A DNA stretch of 64,000 nt from Gilvirhabdus luticola (lineage in GTDB: Bacteria > Bacteroidota > Bacteroidia > Flavobacteriales > Flavobacteriaceae). The stretch lies in the NCBI RefSeq assembly GCF_032583975.1, contig NZ_JAWHTF010000001.1, one strand, 5' to 3'. Below are positions 41,031-49,765 of this stretch, in pieces (within the stretch, counting starts at the first letter, position 1; each line of letters opens with the position of its first letter). The notes under the pieces were generated by a model. That model did not search any database, was not told the origin of the DNA, and saw only the letters and a list, made by a program, of their open reading frames with translations. A program made the position numbers and the translations under genes.

Positions 41031-42416
41031 ATGGCTAATACATCAGCAATTAAACAAAAAGAACTATTTGGGCATCCAGTTGGGTTATATGTTCTATTCT
41101 TTACTGAAATGTGGGAACGCTTTTCTTATTATGGAATGAGAGCAATTCTAGTATTATATTTAGTACAATCTACTTCAGATGATAATGCAGGATTGGGTTG
41201 GTCCAACGGTGAAGCATTAGCCTTGTATGGTTGGTACACAATGTTGGTCTATGTTGCTTCCATCCCTGGAGGTTGGATAGCAGATAAATTTTTAGGTCAA
41301 AAAAAGTCTGTTCTTTATGGGGGAATTCTTTTGGTTGCTGGTCACAGTATTCTTGCAGTCGAACAAATGTGGGCGTTCTATACTGGTTTAGGTTTAATTA
41401 TTGCTGGTGTTGGCATGTTGAAACCAAATATCTCAACTATGGTTGGAGGTCTTTATAAGCAAGGAGATATAAGACGGGATAAAGGATTTACTATTTTCTA
41501 TATAGGCATTAATGTAGGTGCATTTTTATCAAGCTTAATTGTTGGATATGTAGGTGAGGTTCATGGTTGGCATTATGGCTTTGGATTAGCTGGAATAGGT
41601 ATGGCTCTCGGATTGATTCAGTATTTAGTTGGCCAAAAACATTTAAAGCATGTAGGGAATTTTTTGGGCGCATCTGAAAATAAAGTTGATAAGGAGATAA
41701 TGAAAAAGCCACTAACCAAAAATGAGAAAGATAGAGTCGTAGTATTATTTGTTTCTTTTTTATTGGTTATCGTATTTTGGGGCGCTTTTGAACAAGCTGG
41801 AGGTTTAATGAATATATATGCTTCAGAAAAAACAAATAGACTGCTTATGGGTTGGGAAATTCCAGCATCTTGGTTTCAGTCTTTGAATGCTATGTTCATT
41901 ATCTTTTTGGGAACTTCAGTAGCGGCTTATTGGGCAAATAGAAAATTAAAAGGGAAAGTAGCAACTGGACTTTTTAAAATGATAGTTGGTCTTATAATTA
42001 TGGGTACAGGATTCTTTTTTATGACTGCTGCAGCTGGACAATATGAGAGTAATGGGTCTTCAGCAATGTATTGGTTGGTTTTAGCTTATTTATTTCACAC
42101 TGTTGGTGAGTTAAGCATTTCACCTGTTGCATTATCCTATATTACAAAACTTGCTCCTGTAAAATATGCGTCTCTAATGATGGGAATTTATTTTGCAATG
42201 ACAGGTTTCGGAAATAAGCTTGCTGGATTGCTTGGTGAAGCTTCTGAAACTTTAGGTGAGTATACCATATTTACGGGAATAGCTGTTTTTTGTGTGGCGT
42301 TTGGAGGTTTAGTTATGGTTTTTAGAAAAAAATTAGAACATCTGACACATGGAGCAGAAGACAATGAACATGTAATAAATGATGAAACCGAAGGTTTTGA
42401 ATTAGCTGACAATTAA
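41031..42416 (+). CDS. POT-family proton-dependent oligopeptide transporter (PTR2)
   Basis: A 461-residue MFS protein with 12 helices. It carries the ExxER motif in TM1 (FTEMWERFSYYGMRAILVLY), the A-loop GGWIADKFLG, and the PTR2 signature FYIGINVGAFLSSLIVGYVGE at about 155-175. Family members import di- and tripeptides with protons. It is followed 12 bases later by a second, longer POT gene. Confidence 0.91.
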   Translation: MANTSAIKQKELFGHPVGLYVLFFTEMWERFSYYGMRAILVLYLVQSTSDDNAGLGWSNGEALALYGWYTMLVYVASIPGGWIADKFLGQKKSVLYGGILLVAGHSILAVEQMWAFYTGLGLIIAGVGMLKPNISTMVGGLYKQGDIRRDKGFTIFYIGINVGAFLSSLIVGYVGEVHGWHYGFGLAGIGMALGLIQYLVGQKHLKHVGNFLGASENKVDKEIMKKPLTKNEKDRVVVLFVSFLLVIVFWGAFEQAGGLMNIYASEKTNRLLMGWEIPASWFQSLNAMFIIFLGTSVAAYWANRKLKGKVATGLFKMIVGLIIMGTGFFFMTAAAGQYESNGSSAMYWLVLAYLFHTVGELSISPVALSYITKLAPVKYASLMMGIYFAMTGFGNKLAGLLGEASETLGEYTIFTGIAVFCVAFGGLVMVFRKKLEHLTHGAEDNEHVINDETEGFELADN

Positions 42417-42428
42417 AGAAAAGTTAAA

Positions 42429-44213
42429 ATGAACACAGACATAGAGAACCTTTTTAAAGACAAAGTACTAGGACATCCAGCAGGATTGTTTGTTTTGTTT
42501 TTCACAGAAATGTGGGAGCGTTTTTCATTTTATGGAATGCGTATATTATTGGTTTTGTTTTTAACAGCACCAATTTTAAGTGATAATCCTGGATGGGAAT
42601 GGCCAAGAGAGCATGCTTTGGCTTTGATAGGAACTTATGCTTCTTTATTGTACTTAACACCTATTATTGGTGGTTGGATAGCCGATAAAATTACTGGCTA
42701 TAGAATCGCTGTAGTTATTGGTTGTTTAATTATGACTTTAGGTCATGCGTCTATGGCTCTTGAAACCACAATGACTTTTTATCTTGGTCTTGCTTTATTG
42801 GTCATAGGTACAGGTTTTTTTAAGCCTAATATTACTTCGATAATTTCCGAAATGTACAAAGGGAAAGAATCTAAAAAAGACGGTGCTTATACTATTTTTT
42901 ACATGGGTGTTAACGCAGGAGCCTTTTTTGGGATGATGCTCTGTGGCTATCTAGCTGAAAATTTTGGATGGTCTTGGGGATTTGGATTAGCAGGAATTTT
43001 CATGATGTTAGGAATGCTACAATTTTGGTTAGCAGGTAGTTTATTTGGAAGTATCGGAGCTAAACCTTCAAAAAAGTATGAAGTAGAATTACCACAAAAT
43101 ATTAACGAAGAAACTCCAACCGAACACGAGGATACCAAAACCGATGAAAAACTAAATCCATTTACTATGGTTGATAAAATTTTGGTTATTTTATCGTCAA
43201 TAGGTGGCTTACTATATTTATTTAATGATCCATTAGAAAAAATAGGAGATATTAATATTTTACCATTTAGTTTAGGGAGTTTAAGCGGGTCTAATGTTGT
43301 TGTGTTATCGGCTTTATTTTTATTTTTAATATTACTCATCACTAGAATTTCTAGATATCTTCCGGTGGTAAGAGATAGAATTATTGCAGTTTCTATTTTT
43401 GGAATCTTTACGGTATTTTTCTTTTCATTTTTTGAACAATCTTTAGGTTCAATGACTCTTTTTGCTAGAGATTACACCGAAAGAGACTTGGTAGGTACTT
43501 CAGCAATGGTATTTAAAGTTGTAGATGCCTTGCTAACTACTGTGCCATTAATAATTATAACGTGGGTTTTAATTCTTCTAGCAAAAAAGACATTTTCTAG
43601 AATTGGTCCTTCAAATATTATTTTGGCAATCGCTTTTATTGGTATTTGGGGCTTGGTGATTTTTCGACTTAATGATAAATTTTCACAAGAAGGCAATGAG
43701 ATAGATGCTACTTGGTTCGGTATTTTAAATTCATTTTTCATTATAACATTGGCTCCGTTATTTTCAAAATGGTGGGAAAGTAAATATAATCCAAGTGCTG
43801 CTATGAAATATGCTATAGGCTTGATTCTTTTAGGTCTTGGTTTTGCGATATTATCATATGGAGCTTCTGATATTCCATCAGGTGCGAAAACTGCATCGGT
43901 AAGTATTATCTTTTTGATTTTAGCTTACCTATTTCATACTATGGGAGAGTTGTGCCTATCGCCATTAGGTCTTTCTTATTTGAGTAAATTGGTGCCAGCG
44001 CGTATGATAGGCTTTATGTTTGGTATTTGGTATTTAGCCATTGCGGTAGGACAAAAAGCAGCAGGAACTATGGGAGGCATGATTGATAAAATTTCAGAAC
44101 AATACTCTATGGGCACGTTTTTCATGATATTTGCGCTAATTCCTATAGGTGTAGGGTTTATTTCGATGGTGTTGAATCCTGTGTTAAAGAAACTTATGCA
44201 CGGTATCCGATAA
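42429..44213 (+). CDS. POT-family proton-dependent oligopeptide transporter, longer paralogue
   Basis: 594 residues with the same ExxER motif (FTEMWERFSFYGMRILLVLF), GGWIADKITG and PTR2 signature FYMGVNAGAFFGMMLCGYLAE. It is longer than its neighbour because of an acidic, Thr-rich loop (about 215-240) and additional hydrophobic helices in the centre before the C-terminal six helices. It probably arose by tandem duplication with divergence in peptide range. It ends before a strong terminator. Confidence 0.91.
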   Translation: MNTDIENLFKDKVLGHPAGLFVLFFTEMWERFSFYGMRILLVLFLTAPILSDNPGWEWPREHALALIGTYASLLYLTPIIGGWIADKITGYRIAVVIGCLIMTLGHASMALETTMTFYLGLALLVIGTGFFKPNITSIISEMYKGKESKKDGAYTIFYMGVNAGAFFGMMLCGYLAENFGWSWGFGLAGIFMMLGMLQFWLAGSLFGSIGAKPSKKYEVELPQNINEETPTEHEDTKTDEKLNPFTMVDKILVILSSIGGLLYLFNDPLEKIGDINILPFSLGSLSGSNVVVLSALFLFLILLITRISRYLPVVRDRIIAVSIFGIFTVFFFSFFEQSLGSMTLFARDYTERDLVGTSAMVFKVVDALLTTVPLIIITWVLILLAKKTFSRIGPSNIILAIAFIGIWGLVIFRLNDKFSQEGNEIDATWFGILNSFFIITLAPLFSKWWESKYNPSAAMKYAIGLILLGLGFAILSYGASDIPSGAKTASVSIIFLILAYLFHTMGELCLSPLGLSYLSKLVPARMIGFMFGIWYLAIAVGQKAAGTMGGMIDKISEQYSMGTFFMIFALIPIGVGFISMVLNPVLKKLMHGIR

Positions 44214-44243
44214 TCGAAAAAACAGTTAAAATAAACGTAAAAT

Positions 44244-44267
44244 GCTCCAATTTTGGAGCTTTTTTTG
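44244..44267 (+). terminator. rho-independent terminator after the POT transporters
   Basis: GCTCCA (44244-44249) pairs with TGGAGC (44254-44259) around ATTT, followed by seven T residues. It separates the transporters from the thioredoxin gene. Confidence 0.85.
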
Positions 44268-44301
44268 TAAGTTAGGCACAACTATTGCAACAAATCTTAT
44301 T

Positions 44302-44850
44302 ATGAAAAAAGCAATTATTTTATTACTGTGTTTGGCATTTGTAGGCTTTAACAGTGTAGCTCAAGAGATAAATTGGGTTAGTTTGGAGGAAGCTATAGCA
44401 CTTCAAAAAAAGAATCCAAAAAAGATAATCATGGACGCTTACACTGAATGGTGTGGTCCATGTAAGATGTTAGATCGTAACACTTTTCACAACAATGATG
44501 TAGTAAATTATATCAATGAGCATTTTTACGCTGTGAAGTTTAATGCTGAAGGAAATGAAACCATTACCTATCAAGGTAAAACGTTTGATAATCCAAACTA
44601 TGATCCTGCAAAAGCCAAAAGAAGAAATGGGACTCATAGACTTACTTCATATTTAAAAGTTTCAGCTTATCCTACATTAGTATTCTTTGATGAAAAAGGT
44701 GATTATATTACACCAATAGTTGGGTATCAAACACCACAGCAGCTAGAATTGTATTTAAAGTTGTTCAAAGATGATCATCATAAGAACATGAAATCTCAAG
44801 AAGATTTTAATGATTTTTATGAAGCTTTTAAACCAGAATTTAAAAGTTAA
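44302..44850 (+). CDS. exported thioredoxin-family protein
   Basis: 182 residues starting MKKAIILLLCLAFVGFNSVAQ, a clean signal peptide, which decides the start; the frame is open further upstream but only across the terminator. The thioredoxin site is YTEWCGPCKMLD, and the cis-Pro loop VSAYPTLVFFDEKGD follows. An insertion of about 25 residues between the active site and the cis-Pro region (NYDPAKAKRRNGTHR) is typical of the DUF255/thioredoxin_7-like group. Probably a periplasmic disulfide reductase. Its TAA overlaps the convergent ComEC stop. Confidence 0.87.
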   Translation: MKKAIILLLCLAFVGFNSVAQEINWVSLEEAIALQKKNPKKIIMDAYTEWCGPCKMLDRNTFHNNDVVNYINEHFYAVKFNAEGNETITYQGKTFDNPNYDPAKAKRRNGTHRLTSYLKVSAYPTLVFFDEKGDYITPIVGYQTPQQLELYLKLFKDDHHKNMKSQEDFNDFYEAFKPEFKS

Positions 44851-46883
44851 TAGGAAAAGTTAAATATATAAGCTCCCTTTTTTCCAGTTTGGTAAAAAGG
44901 GAGTTTTCTTTTGTTGCAGGTTTCTTCCCATCTTTCAATATATGATATATAGTTACTTCCATCTGCTATAACCAGTTCCGGGTTAATAGAATCTATTAAT
45001 CTGTTTAAATTTATTTTTGGTGAATCCCGTAACAAAACATAACTGGGTTTAAAAGATTTTACATTATAAATTCCAAGACTATCAATAACCAAGAGTTTTT
45101 TATCGGCAATCTGATAAATGTTTTTTAGAGTATCCTCCTTAATTTCTTTTATATGATTGCCAATACAGTAGTTCTTTAAAATGAAATTGTTTTCAATACT
45201 ATCTAAATTATGATGTACAATGAATTTAGTACCAGTTTTTTCACCAATTAAACTTTTTCTGCTTTTATGAAAAACAATGAATGCAATCTGTTGATTTTCA
45301 ATATTTTTATATATCAATGTGGCTTGAAAAAACAATATGGCCACAAAAGCATAGATTAGGTTATGAAAGCTTTTATTCTTAATATACCTGACGGTTGAAG
45401 CAATGATCAAATACGTAGTTATGACAAATATGATTCCAAAAGAAATGTCTTTGATCAAAAATTCTTCGTGAACAGAAACCCATTCTATAAATAGATTCAT
45501 TGCCCTAATAATACTTTCATATATTCTAGCTAAAAAGGAAGGCAAAACACCTAGTAAAGCCATAAGAATAATAATTAAACCTAAACCTAGGATAAGCCCT
45601 AAAAAAGGAATAATAACGAGATTGGAAAGCCAAAACAATCCTGGAAACTGATGAAAATAGAACAGACTTAAAGGAATAACACCAATTTGTGCTGCAAGAC
45701 TAACTATGAATATTTGCCAAAACTTATCTAAAATAAAATGTTTAGGCTTCCAGAGTTTATATATCAAAGGATAGATACTAACAATGCCCAAAACAGCAGC
45801 ATAACTTAATTGAAATCCTACATCAAATAAAAACATGGGTTTGACTAAAAGTAAAAAGAAAACAGAAATAGCAATGGAGTTGTAAATATTGGCTGGTCTT
45901 TTCATTTGTAGCCCAATAGCAAGAATACTGAACATGGAAACTGCTCTTGTAACCGAAGCCGATAATCCAGCCACAACGGCGAAGCACCACAAAAACAAAA
46001 CTATGAGTAACGTTTTTATGAAAACACCATGCTTTATCTGTTCAATTGGTTTTAAAGCGAAAGAGATTAATAGTAATATAATTCCAACATGTAGACCAGA
46101 AACTGCCAGTATATGTATTGCTCCAGCATTAGTATAATTTTCATAAATATCTCTGTCTATATCTTGCCTTTGTCCTAATAATAATGCGTTGATTATAGCA
46201 AGTTCATCTCCTTTAAAATCATATTTTTTAAGCTTTTCATTTATTGTAGTTCTAATATGATTTGCACTACCAAATATGGTTGATGAATTAGATTTAAGTT
46301 TGAATAGTTCTGAATGGTCAGTATAAATTTGATGAAAAATATATTTCTTTTCCAAATAATTTTTATAGTTAAACTGATTTGGGTTAAGAGGAGTATTTAT
46401 TTCGGCAAGATTAGTTTTTATCAAAAATTCTTCATCTATTGTCAATTGATTTTTTGAAGAATCTTTAGCAATATTTAGAAGTATTTTTCCGGAAACTTCA
46501 TTATTATTCATTTTTATGACATTAACAACATATTTGTCATGAAAAGCACTTGATTTTAGTACTTCTCTTACTTTTAGCAAAAGAACATGAGACTCACTTT
46601 TTGAAGATATTTTGTGAGAATAATGATCCTCAAAATTCTTCTGGTTATGAAGGTTAACAGTTAAAATTCCAATAGAAATAAAAGTCGAAAAAGAAATAAT
46701 ACCAAACCAAAAGGGTTTAACCAATTGTTTCTTTGCCAATACCCAAAAGGCAAATGTTAATATTATGAAAAAACCTGTAATGCATAAAGACCAATTTAAA
46801 GAAATAGAAAAAGCACTAGCCCATATAATACCAAAGACCAAACAAAACGTAAGTTTAATAATTGCAAAATCCAGTAACTTCAT
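44847..46883 (-). CDS. ComEC/Rec2-family membrane protein
   Basis: 678 residues: an N-terminal hydrophobic pair and DUF4131 OB-like region (about 1-210), then the Competence domain with LAVSGLHVGIILLLIS and GLSASVTRAVSMFSI, about eight further helices, and a soluble C-terminus (about 530-678). The C-terminus lacks the HxHxDH zinc motif of the metallo-beta-lactamase domain in classical ComEC. The family forms the inner-membrane DNA uptake channel; DNA uptake here is a family-based inference. Confidence 0.88.
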   Translation of the reverse strand: MKLLDFAIIKLTFCLVFGIIWASAFSISLNWSLCITGFFIILTFAFWVLAKKQLVKPFWFGIISFSTFISIGILTVNLHNQKNFEDHYSHKISSKSESHVLLLKVREVLKSSAFHDKYVVNVIKMNNNEVSGKILLNIAKDSSKNQLTIDEEFLIKTNLAEINTPLNPNQFNYKNYLEKKYIFHQIYTDHSELFKLKSNSSTIFGSANHIRTTINEKLKKYDFKGDELAIINALLLGQRQDIDRDIYENYTNAGAIHILAVSGLHVGIILLLISFALKPIEQIKHGVFIKTLLIVLFLWCFAVVAGLSASVTRAVSMFSILAIGLQMKRPANIYNSIAISVFFLLLVKPMFLFDVGFQLSYAAVLGIVSIYPLIYKLWKPKHFILDKFWQIFIVSLAAQIGVIPLSLFYFHQFPGLFWLSNLVIIPFLGLILGLGLIIILMALLGVLPSFLARIYESIIRAMNLFIEWVSVHEEFLIKDISFGIIFVITTYLIIASTVRYIKNKSFHNLIYAFVAILFFQATLIYKNIENQQIAFIVFHKSRKSLIGEKTGTKFIVHHNLDSIENNFILKNYCIGNHIKEIKEDTLKNIYQIADKKLLVIDSLGIYNVKSFKPSYVLLRDSPKINLNRLIDSINPELVIADGSNYISYIERWEETCNKRKLPFYQTGKKGAYIFNFSY

Positions 46884-46910
46884 TTATGAAAGTTAATAAA
46901 ATTACGTTTT

Positions 46911-47447
46911 CTAAAAAACTCGCCTGGCTTGCACAAATGCAAAATACCAGTATTTCTCTTCTAAATTTGAAACAATGACTCCAGCACTGGTTGTTGAGTG
47001 TATAAACTCAACATAGCCAGTTCGGGCTTCGGTAACAATGGCTACGTGGTTTACTTTTCTACTGTTTTTTTTAGTGGCAAAAAAAAGAAGATCTCCTTTT
47101 TCTACCTCTTTGAGGTCAATCCATTGGCCAGTTTTTGAAAGATCGGAAGTTGTTCTAGGCAATAGTATTTTTTCGCTACCAAAAGAAGTGGATATTAAAC
47201 CTGAACAATCCATGCCTCTTTTTGTATTCCCACCATATTTATACTTAACACCGTTAAATTGTTTAGCGTAATCAACAACTTTGTTTGCTAATTCATTTAC
47301 TTTTAGTGTAGAATCCCGAGTTAAAATAATCTCTTCTGAAGTCGATTTGGAACTTTTTGACACTGCTCTTTTAGAAGATTTGCAACTTCCGAGAAAAAGT
47401 ATTAGAAGAGAAACCAGAAATAATTTTCTTTGAATTGCTTTAACCAT
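46911..47447 (-). CDS. NlpC/P60-family (C40) peptidase lipoprotein
   Basis: 178 residues with a lipoprotein signal ending in LGSC (Cys22) and a C40 domain containing GMDCSGLISTSFG (catalytic Cys81), KVNHVAIV (His134) and the third polar residue at FIHS (His150). Such enzymes cleave gamma-D-Glu-diaminopimelate or related bonds in peptidoglycan peptides. It overlaps the lpxB stop by eight bases, so it is in the envelope operon with lpxB and surE. Confidence 0.9.
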   Translation of the reverse strand: MVKAIQRKLFLVSLLILFLGSCKSSKRAVSKSSKSTSEEIILTRDSTLKVNELANKVVDYAKQFNGVKYKYGGNTKRGMDCSGLISTSFGSEKILLPRTTSDLSKTGQWIDLKEVEKGDLLFFATKKNSRKVNHVAIVTEARTGYVEFIHSTTSAGVIVSNLEEKYWYFAFVQARRVF

Positions 47448-48555
47448 TAATTGTTGAGTAAATTAAATTAGCAACTTTCTCGCTAGCTCCTTTTCCACCA
47501 AGCTTTTTCTCTAATTCGTAATAATTAATAAAGAACTTTGTGCGTTCATAAGGATCTAGAATTTTTTCAAGCTCGTTTTTAAGTTGAACTGAATTTAGTT
47601 CGTTTTGAATTAACTCTTTAACCACTTCTTTATCCATTATTAGATTGACAAGTGAAATATATTCCAACTTAACCAATCTTTTCCCTATTTGATATGACAA
47701 CCAACTTCCTTTATAACAAACCACTTGAGGGACTTTAAACAATGCGGTTTCTAAAGTAGCGGTTCCAGAAGTAACTAAAGCAGCAAAAGACACGCTTAAT
47801 AAGTCGTATGTCATATTAGATACAAAATGTACATTAGCATCTTTAATAAACTGATTGTAGAACTCTTTATCCTGACTCGGAGCACCAGCAATTACAAATT
47901 GATAATCTTTAAAATCATTAACCGCACTCAACATGACTGAAAGCATTTTTTTTATTTCTTGTTTTCTACTTCCAGGCAACAAAGCAATGATTGGTTTTTC
48001 AGACAACTCATGTTCTGCTCTAAATTCATATTCGTCAACCTGATTTCTATCAGCAATGGCATCTATTAGTGGATGTCCAACAAACTCTACAGGATAGTTA
48101 TGCTTCTTTTCGTAGAATTTTTTTTCAAAAGGCAAAATCACATACATTTTATCAACATCTCGCTTTATGACTTTAATACGATTTTCTTTCCAAGCCCATA
48201 TTTGAGGTGAGATGTAATAATGAGTTTTGTAATTTTTATGTTTTGCCCATTTCGCAATTCTTAAATTAAATCCAGGATAGTCAATAAAAATAATAACGTC
48301 TGGATTATAGTTTTCAATATCCTTCTTACAGAAAGACAAGTTTTTGAGGATGGTTCGAATATTTAGTAGAACTTCAAGAAAACCCATAAAAGCAAGGTCT
48401 TTATAGTGTTTTACTAAATTGTCTGAAACTTTCTGCATTAAATCTCCACCCCAAACTCTAAAGCTAGCATCAACATCAATTTTTTGTAATGCCTTCATTA
48501 GGTTGGAACCATGTAAATCTCCTGAAGCTTCTCCGGCAATAATGTAATATTTCAT
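47440..48555 (-). CDS. lpxB: lipid-A-disaccharide synthase
   Basis: A 371-residue GT-B glycosyltransferase: YIIAGEASGDLHGSNLM (N-terminal signature), VIFIDYPGFNLRIAKWAK, HYYISPQIWAWKENRIK, and the nucleotide-binding IALLPGSRKQEIKKML, then VTSGTATLETALFKVPQVV. It condenses UDP-diacylglucosamine with lipid X to make the lipid A disaccharide at the inner membrane. Length and motifs are canonical. Confidence 0.94.
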   Translation of the reverse strand: MKYYIIAGEASGDLHGSNLMKALQKIDVDASFRVWGGDLMQKVSDNLVKHYKDLAFMGFLEVLLNIRTILKNLSFCKKDIENYNPDVIIFIDYPGFNLRIAKWAKHKNYKTHYYISPQIWAWKENRIKVIKRDVDKMYVILPFEKKFYEKKHNYPVEFVGHPLIDAIADRNQVDEYEFRAEHELSEKPIIALLPGSRKQEIKKMLSVMLSAVNDFKDYQFVIAGAPSQDKEFYNQFIKDANVHFVSNMTYDLLSVSFAALVTSGTATLETALFKVPQVVCYKGSWLSYQIGKRLVKLEYISLVNLIMDKEVVKELIQNELNSVQLKNELEKILDPYERTKFFINYYELEKKLGGKGASEKVANLIYSTING

Positions 48556-48566
48556 AGCATTTTACA

Positions 48567-48845
48567 TCACATTAGTATAAAGGTAAAGATAGCAACAAAA
48601 ATGGTTACTAAAAGTACACCTCGAGCACGATAATCTTGTTTTTTTTTGATGAAGTAAAAAAATGCAATGAGATTTAAGATTGCACCCAAACTAATTAGTT
48701 TACCTAAAAAACCTTCGGCTAGTGCTATTTTAAGTGTAATGACAATGTTATTATCTTCTGAAAAAATTAATGTAGCCAATACTAAACCAATAGTATTTAC
48801 CAATATGCCAACGAGAATACCTTTAAAAATTTCTTTTTTAATCAT
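48567..48845 (-). CDS. small membrane protein, unknown function
   Basis: 92 residues with three hydrophobic segments (about 8-28, 43-66 and 75-91). The start overlaps the surE stop by eight bases and lpxB begins 11 bases later, so it is co-transcribed with both. There is no recognised domain. The composition is that of a simple inner-membrane protein. Confidence 0.7.
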   Translation of the reverse strand: MIKKEIFKGILVGILVNTIGLVLATLIFSEDNNIVITLKIALAEGFLGKLISLGAILNLIAFFYFIKKKQDYRARGVLLVTIFVAIFTFILM

Positions 48846-49614
48846 CTAAATTCAATGTATTTAAATACTGTATGCTGTGATGAGCAGTTAAATCAAACTG
48901 TATTGGGACAACAGAAACAAATCCATTATTTAAAGCCCATTCATCAGTATCTTGACCTTTATCTAAATTTACAAATTTCCCAGTAAGCCAGTAATAGTCT
49001 CTACCTTGAGGTGTTTTTCTTTTGTCAAATTCTTCCTGCCAATTGGCTCTTGCTTGCCTGCAAACCTTAATGCCTTTAATGTCTTTTTTTGACAATTTTG
49101 GAATATTCACATTTAAAACCACATCTTTTGGAAGGCTATTCTTAAGTACGGTTTTAGTAATCTTTTTAGCAAAGTATTTTGCGGCTTCAAAATCTGCATT
49201 ATAATTATAATCTAATAGTGAAAATCCAATGGCAGGAATTCCTTCAATACCCGCTTCTATTGCTGCGCTCATTGTACCAGAATAAATAACATTAATTGAA
49301 GAATTGGAACCATGATTTATGCCTGAAACACATAAATCTGGTCGTCTTTCTAGAATTTCATTAATAGCGAGCTTTACACAATCTGCAGGAGTGCCGGTAC
49401 AACTATACTCTTGTTGTTTTTCGGAATCATTAGATATTTTATCCAAATGCAACGTAGAATTTATGGTTATAGCGTGACCCATACCACTTTGTGCACTATC
49501 TGGAGCAACAACAACTACATCACCAATCTCATTCATTACCTGAATTAATGATCTGATTCCAGGCGCATTTATACCATCATCATTTGTAACTAAAATAAGA
49601 GGTCTTTTTGACAT
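48838..49614 (-). CDS. surE: 5'/3'-nucleotidase SurE
   Basis: A 258-residue SurE-fold phosphatase. The metal site is LVTNDDGINAPGI (Asp-Asp at 11-12), with PDSAQSGMGHAITI and SGINHGSNSSINVIYSGTM supplying the conserved Ser and Asn. It dephosphorylates nucleoside monophosphates. The -7-like TATTTTAG lies about 25 bases upstream on the minus strand. First gene of the surE-hypothetical-lpxB-NlpC run. Confidence 0.93.
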   Translation of the reverse strand: MSKRPLILVTNDDGINAPGIRSLIQVMNEIGDVVVVAPDSAQSGMGHAITINSTLHLDKISNDSEKQQEYSCTGTPADCVKLAINEILERRPDLCVSGINHGSNSSINVIYSGTMSAAIEAGIEGIPAIGFSLLDYNYNADFEAAKYFAKKITKTVLKNSLPKDVVLNVNIPKLSKKDIKGIKVCRQARANWQEEFDKRKTPQGRDYYWLTGKFVNLDKGQDTDEWALNNGFVSVVPIQFDLTAHHSIQYLNTLNLDD

Positions 49615-49765
49615 GTATAAAATATTATTTCATCGCTAAAATACGTAATTTGGTTTGTAATCGTTCTATTTGACCAGTTTAACAAAAAATTAGGGCTATT
49701 TGATATTGATGGCATGGTTTTTTCTTTATTTTAGTGAAAATTATATGATGAAACTTAATAGAATT

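Noticed and set aside
42947..43342. Antisense ORFs in the POT transporter, PPIase, FtsI/MurE and ABC permease genes
   Set aside because: They have no family features and mirror the codon pattern of the strongly supported genes opposite.
44242..44301. Upstream ATG extension of the thioredoxin gene
   Set aside because: It would translate the rho-independent terminator and bury the signal peptide; the ATG at 44302 gives a normal exported protein.
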